19,291 nucleotides of DNA from CAZLGM01 sp964558875 (lineage in GTDB: Bacteria > Desulfobacterota > Desulfobulbia > Desulfobulbales > Desulfocapsaceae): contig CAZLGM010000034.1 of the NCBI GenBank assembly GCA_964558875.1, positions 1-19,291 of the forward strand. The letters run 5' to 3'. The position numbers and the translations under genes were made by a program. Shown piece after piece: positions 16,651-19,291 of this stretch. Under the pieces are notes generated by a model. It saw only the letters and a program-made list of their open reading frames with translations, was not told the origin of the DNA and searched no databases. Numbering within the stretch: the stretch's first letter is position 1; each line of letters starts with the position of its first letter.

Positions 16651-17701
16651 TATCAGACAGTTCTAAGGACTCAGGGTAACAACAGATCCGGTTTTGAAAA
16701 TTGTTAAATACGAGTTCATCACCCCTCTCAATAATATATTGTGGAGTAAGGGGAATCTTTCCCATGCCTCCCGGCCCATCAAGAGCATAAGTCGGCACAG
16801 CCATACCTGAGATATGACCAATAAGTCCTTTCATAATTGATAAACCAGTAGATGTAGCAGTTCTGAAATGATTTGTACCCCGAGTAAGATCGGCTTGAAA
16901 GAGATAGTAAGGTTTGACTCGTATTTTCAGAAGACCCAGCATCAAAGACTGTATGGTTTGCAGATTGTCGTTGACGCCTTTGAGTAGAACAGTCTGATTG
17001 CCCAGGGGAATTCCAGCATCAGCAAGCTTTGCACAACACTCTTTAGCCTGAACGGTTAGCTCCTTAGGGTGGTTGAAATGGGTATTGATATAGAGAGGAT
17101 GATAACGTTTGAGTATGTCAACCAGCCTGTCTGTAACACGCATGGGCAAAGTACATGGTATCCTGGTGCCGATTCTGATCACCTCAAGGGACGGGATCTG
17201 ATGAAGACGACTGAGAATTAATTCAAGCTGCTCATCTTCGAGGAAAAGCGGGTCACCACCTGAGAGTAGAACCTCACGTATTGCCGGAGTATCAAGGATA
17301 TAGCGAATGCCGTCGTCAATAGTTGCAGGGTTGATACCCATATCCTTTTTGCCTACTTTTCGTTTTCGAGTACAGAACCTGCAATACATCGCACATTGTC
17401 CGGAAATAAGAAAAAGAGCCCGGTCCGGATATTTGTGAACAATGCTGGGTACCGGGCTAAGGTTCTTTTCGCCAAGAGGATCATCCATACAGATCTGGTC
17501 TTTGAGTTCCAGAGAATCGGGAACGGCCTGTCTCCAGATCGGATCTCCCGGCTGATCAATGAGTTGGAGATAATAGGGGTTGATTCGAAGCGGATACTGG
17601 TTGATGATGTCTCTAAAAACCGGATCGTAAAGTCCGAAATGGTTTTTGAGATCGTCTGCTGACTGAATTGAATCTTGAACTAAACGTTTCCAATGTTGCA
17701 T
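16646..17701 (-). CDS. kamA: KamA-family radical SAM lysine 2,3-aminomutase-like protein (short form)
   Basis: A PLP- and [4Fe-4S]-dependent radical SAM protein of 351 residues. C103, C107 and C110 in QCAMYCRFC bind the cluster, followed by TRKRKVG. LLSGGDPLFL contacts SAM, and Lys315 in GPGGMGKIPL is the expected PLP lysine. Asp271 (QADLTRG) and Asp308 (ALDGPGG) match the two acidic residues that hold the lysine amino group in clostridial lysine 2,3-aminomutase; E. coli EpmB has only the first. However the length is EpmB-like (342) rather than LAM-like (about 416), and the C-terminal zinc-cysteine tail of LAM is missing. It may make beta-lysine, free or on EF-P. Neither ablB nor efp is adjacent. 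The start ATG has no clear ribosome site. Confidence 0.9.
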   Translation of the reverse strand: MQHWKRLVQDSIQSADDLKNHFGLYDPVFRDIINQYPLRINPYYLQLIDQPGDPIWRQAVPDSLELKDQICMDDPLGEKNLSPVPSIVHKYPDRALFLISGQCAMYCRFCTRKRKVGKKDMGINPATIDDGIRYILDTPAIREVLLSGGDPLFLEDEQLELILSRLHQIPSLEVIRIGTRIPCTLPMRVTDRLVDILKRYHPLYINTHFNHPKELTVQAKECCAKLADAGIPLGNQTVLLKGVNDNLQTIQSLMLGLLKIRVKPYYLFQADLTRGTNHFRTATSTGLSIMKGLIGHISGMAVPTYALDGPGGMGKIPLTPQYIIERGDELVFNNFQNRICCYPESLELSDS

Positions 17702-17887
17702 GAGAAATAGTGGTAAAAATGATGAAAAGTTGGTCGTAGGTATCTAATACAAACTTTGTGATAAAAAGCATCAACAGAATTTGTGTAGTGATCTCGTAAA
17801 GTATTGGTTTTTGAAAGGACGATAGGGTATGATTCTTTGACGCTAATTTCAGTAGTTTCTTTTTTAAATATTTTTAGCAGTCAGAAC

Positions 17888-17946
17888 GTTGAAAAATCTG
17901 TTCAGGTTTCAATCGTTGTGCAGTTGCTACTGAGTAACTTTTCAAC
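17888..17946. repeat. spaced inverted repeat GTTGAAAA / TTTTCAAC
   Basis: GTTGAAAA (17888-17895) and TTTTCAAC (17939-17946) are exact complements 43 nt apart. Overlapping them, TCTGTT (17897-17902) complements AACAGA (17944-17949), so two alternative folds compete for the right arm. It may be a structured leader element or a small non-autonomous repeat. Confidence 0.4.
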
Positions 17947-18056
17947 AGACTAACGGTGTTCCGGTTACATAGCAAACTTGCCGTTTTATTGGAATACCTT
18001 GAATGTTGAATAATGTATAAGGAGTTGAATTATAGGTATATTTTAATCATTAAAAA

Positions 18057-18068
18057 AATTGATCAATT
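18057..18068. repeat. 12-bp perfect palindrome upstream of folD
   Basis: AATTGATCAATT is self-complementary and lies 142 nt before the folD start in the shared regulatory region. It is a candidate operator for a dimeric regulator; in AT-rich DNA such palindromes can also arise by chance. Confidence 0.4.
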
Positions 18069-18082
18069 ACTTGAAAAATATT

Positions 18083-18108
18083 GAAAAACGAGTTAGCTTC
18101 GCTTTTTC
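18083..18108 (+). promoter_or_regulatory. A-rich/T-rich hairpin in the folD leader
   Basis: GAAAAACGA (18083-18091) can pair with TCGCTTTTTC (18099-18108) with one bulged C and a 7-nt loop. The A5 and T5 tracts give the look of a weak bidirectional terminator or attenuator about 100 nt before folD. It counts only if the folD transcript begins upstream of it. Confidence 0.3.
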
Positions 18109-18210
18109 CATAGATAATAGTTTTGTGTTATTGCATAAATGAATATACAATTTTGGAGTATTGTTGAATCGCTTATATCAAAATAACCAGTTCAAAAAGA
18201 GAGGTATTCT

Positions 18211-19098
18211 ATGACTGCAAAGCTTATCAGCGGCACCGAAACGGCTAAGGAAATCAGAGAGGAATTAAAAGTTGAAGTTGCTGAGTTAAAGGAAAAGCAT
18301 AATATCGTACCGGGTTTGGTTACTATTCTTGTAGGCGAGGACCCGGCCTCTCAATCGTATGTTGCTGCAAAAAACAAAACCGCACACGCCTTAGGCATTC
18401 ACTCCGAGCAAATCACCTTGGATGCTGATACCACTGAAGATGAACTTCTAAAAACAGTCGATAATTATAATAATGATTCCCAAATAAACGGAATTCTGGT
18501 ACAGTTACCACTCCCGAAGCATATTAACGATGCTAAGGTTTTGACCGCCATCAGCCCGGATAAAGACGTCGACGGTTTTCATCCTGTCAATATCGGAAGA
18601 ATGATACTTGGTGAACAGTGTTTTCTTCCATGCACTCCCCACGGTATCCTCGAACTTCTTTCACGGTCAGGTGTCGAAACCAGCGGTGCTGAGGTTGTCG
18701 TTATCGGCCGTTCCAATATAGTCGGTAAACCTATTGCCAATCTGATGATACAAAAACGTGATTCTGGAAACGCCACTGTAACCGTTTGTCATACCCGTAC
18801 AAAGGATATGGCCGAGCACTGCCGCAGGGCCGACATTATTGTCGCCGCGGCAGGCGTACCGAAGATGGTAACGGCAGATATGGTGAAAGACGGAGTCGCT
18901 GTAATCGATGTCGGTGTCAATCGTATTGGAATGAGTGATTCGGGTAAGGCAATTCTGGCTGGTGATGTGGATTTTGATGCAGTCAAGGAAAAAGCAGCCT
19001 GTATCACGCCGGTGCCCGGTGGTGTAGGGCCCATGACCATTACAATGTTGATGAAAAATACTGTTCAGTCCGCTAAAATGGCTGGCAATCTTATATAA
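18211..19098 (+). CDS. folD: bifunctional methylene-THF dehydrogenase / methenyl-THF cyclohydrolase
   Basis: FolD oxidises 5,10-methylene-THF to methenyl-THF and hydrolyses it to 10-formyl-THF; run in reverse it is a step of the methyl branch of the Wood-Ljungdahl pathway. The 295-residue protein has the catalytic set Tyr50 and Lys54 (SYVAAK), Gln98 (ILVQLPLP) and Asp121 (DVDGFHP). The Rossmann part has VVIGRSNIVGKP and the end has PVPGGVGPMT, both family signatures. Length is normal. AGAGAGG at 18198-18204 lies 6 nt before ATG. The next gene begins 66 nt downstream and is probably a carbon monoxide dehydrogenase, supporting a one-carbon operon. Confidence 0.97.
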   Translation: MTAKLISGTETAKEIREELKVEVAELKEKHNIVPGLVTILVGEDPASQSYVAAKNKTAHALGIHSEQITLDADTTEDELLKTVDNYNNDSQINGILVQLPLPKHINDAKVLTAISPDKDVDGFHPVNIGRMILGEQCFLPCTPHGILELLSRSGVETSGAEVVVIGRSNIVGKPIANLMIQKRDSGNATVTVCHTRTKDMAEHCRRADIIVAAAGVPKMVTADMVKDGVAVIDVGVNRIGMSDSGKAILAGDVDFDAVKEKAACITPVPGGVGPMTITMLMKNTVQSAKMAGNLI

Positions 19099-19116
19099 AA
19101 GGAATATGGAAGGAAT

Positions 19117-19147
19117 CAGTCAACCTTTGACTGGTTCTATCGAACCA
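19117..19147 (+). repeat. two overlapping hairpins between folD and the next gene
   Basis: CAGTCAA (19117-19123) pairs with TTGACTG (19127-19133) around a 3-nt loop. TGGTTC (19132-19137) pairs with GAACCA (19142-19147) around TATC. They share two bases, so full stems compete. The second ends 4 nt before the ribosome site GGAGG (19152-19156) of the next gene. No T-tract, so processing or translation control is more likely than termination. Confidence 0.5.
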
Positions 19148-19164
19148 TTCTGGAGGAAAATATT

Positions 19165-19291
19165 ATGAGTAGTAAAAGAACTGAAGCCAAAAGCAGTGAT
19201 TCGATCACCAGTACATCGACTCGTGATCTGCTGAATCAGGATCTGGCTAAACAGGTCCGCACTGCGTACGACCGGATCGACGATCGAGGTG
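19165..19291 (+). CDS. probable Ni-dependent CO dehydrogenase catalytic subunit, N-terminal fragment
   Basis: The gene runs off the right edge after 42 codons. GGAGG at 19152-19156, 8 nt before ATG, makes the start secure. The visible part is a polar Ser/Thr-rich leader followed by DLLNQDLAKQVRTAYDRIDDRG. In AcsA/CooS-type carbon monoxide dehydrogenases a short leader leads to a segment like TAFDR or TVWDR just before the cysteine-rich cluster region. The fit of RTAYDRI, together with folD 66 nt upstream, is the basis of this call. The cysteines that would prove it lie outside the window, so the assignment is tentative; another one-carbon enzyme is possible. Confidence 0.42.
   Translation, partial: MSSKRTEAKSSDSITSTSTRDLLNQDLAKQVRTAYDRIDDRG

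Larger units (their letters stand above)
17702..18210. other. divergent intergenic region between kamA and folD
   Basis: An AT-rich stretch of 509 nt between divergently read genes, so it should contain promoters for both. I see no convincing ORF. It holds a spaced 8-bp inverted repeat, a 12-bp palindrome and an A-rich/T-rich hairpin, listed separately, all nearer folD. No -35/-10 pair stands out on the folD side; a weak pair for kamA (TTGATG, 17 nt, TGTATT on the minus strand, roughly 17740-17780) is possible. Confidence 0.5.

Noticed and set aside
17702..18210. Tetrahydrofolate riboswitch upstream of folD
   Set aside because: I could not find the conserved core of that riboswitch class in the leader.

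Overview
The window looks like chromosomal DNA of an anaerobic Gram-negative bacterium, most likely a Desulfobacterota (deltaproteobacterial) type. The support is indirect: lipoproteins with lipoboxes and an RND pump point to an outer membrane. A ferredoxin-nitroreductase, a B12-type radical SAM enzyme and a KamA-family aminomutase fit anaerobic life. At the right edge folD is followed by what looks like the start of a carbon monoxide dehydrogenase gene, as expected of a Wood-Ljungdahl organism. No rRNA, tRNA, CRISPR array, transposase or integrase was found.

Layout. (1) 1-2901: the C-terminal two thirds of an RND efflux permease, then two small lipoprotein genes that overlap by ATGA; all read rightward and probably form one operon. 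(2) 2966-8974: a rightward run of single-domain accessory genes: an atypical SDR, a diferredoxin-nitroreductase fusion, a GNAT acetyltransferase, a membrane-anchored TIGR00027-type methyltransferase, a UbiE-like methyltransferase, a membrane-anchored alpha/beta hydrolase and a four-helix membrane protein. By eye 5500-9050 is AT-richer than the housekeeping genes. (3) 9056-11464: a lipoprotein of the NAPE-PLD/UlaG-like metallo-beta-lactamase fold, followed after 3 nt by a B12-binding-type radical SAM enzyme. (4) 11512-15208: a 20-codon ORF with a good ribosome site, then galU and priA. (5) 15209-17701: a non-coding stretch with hairpins, then two leftward genes, a beta-carbonic anhydrase with its own sigma70-like promoter and a KamA-family radical SAM aminomutase. 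(6) 17702-19291: a 509-bp divergent intergenic region with several inverted repeats, then folD and the truncated start of a probable CODH gene.

How the genes work together. galU (UDP-glucose) and priA (replication restart) are housekeeping. folD (methylene/methenyl-THF interconversion) and the probable CODH belong to one-carbon and CO2 metabolism. Carbonic anhydrase could supply CO2/bicarbonate to the same metabolism, but that is inference. The middle of the window is biased towards membrane-tethered enzymes (two lipoproteins, an anchored methyltransferase, an anchored hydrolase, a lipoprotein MBL hydrolase related to a phospholipase D family). This suggests, without proving, envelope or lipid modification. 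I did not find a clear new defence or mobile system. The most unusual items are the MBL-lipoprotein/radical SAM pair, the short KamA-family protein with lysine-2,3-aminomutase-type acidic residues, the micro-ORF before galU, and the overlapping hairpins between folD and the next gene.
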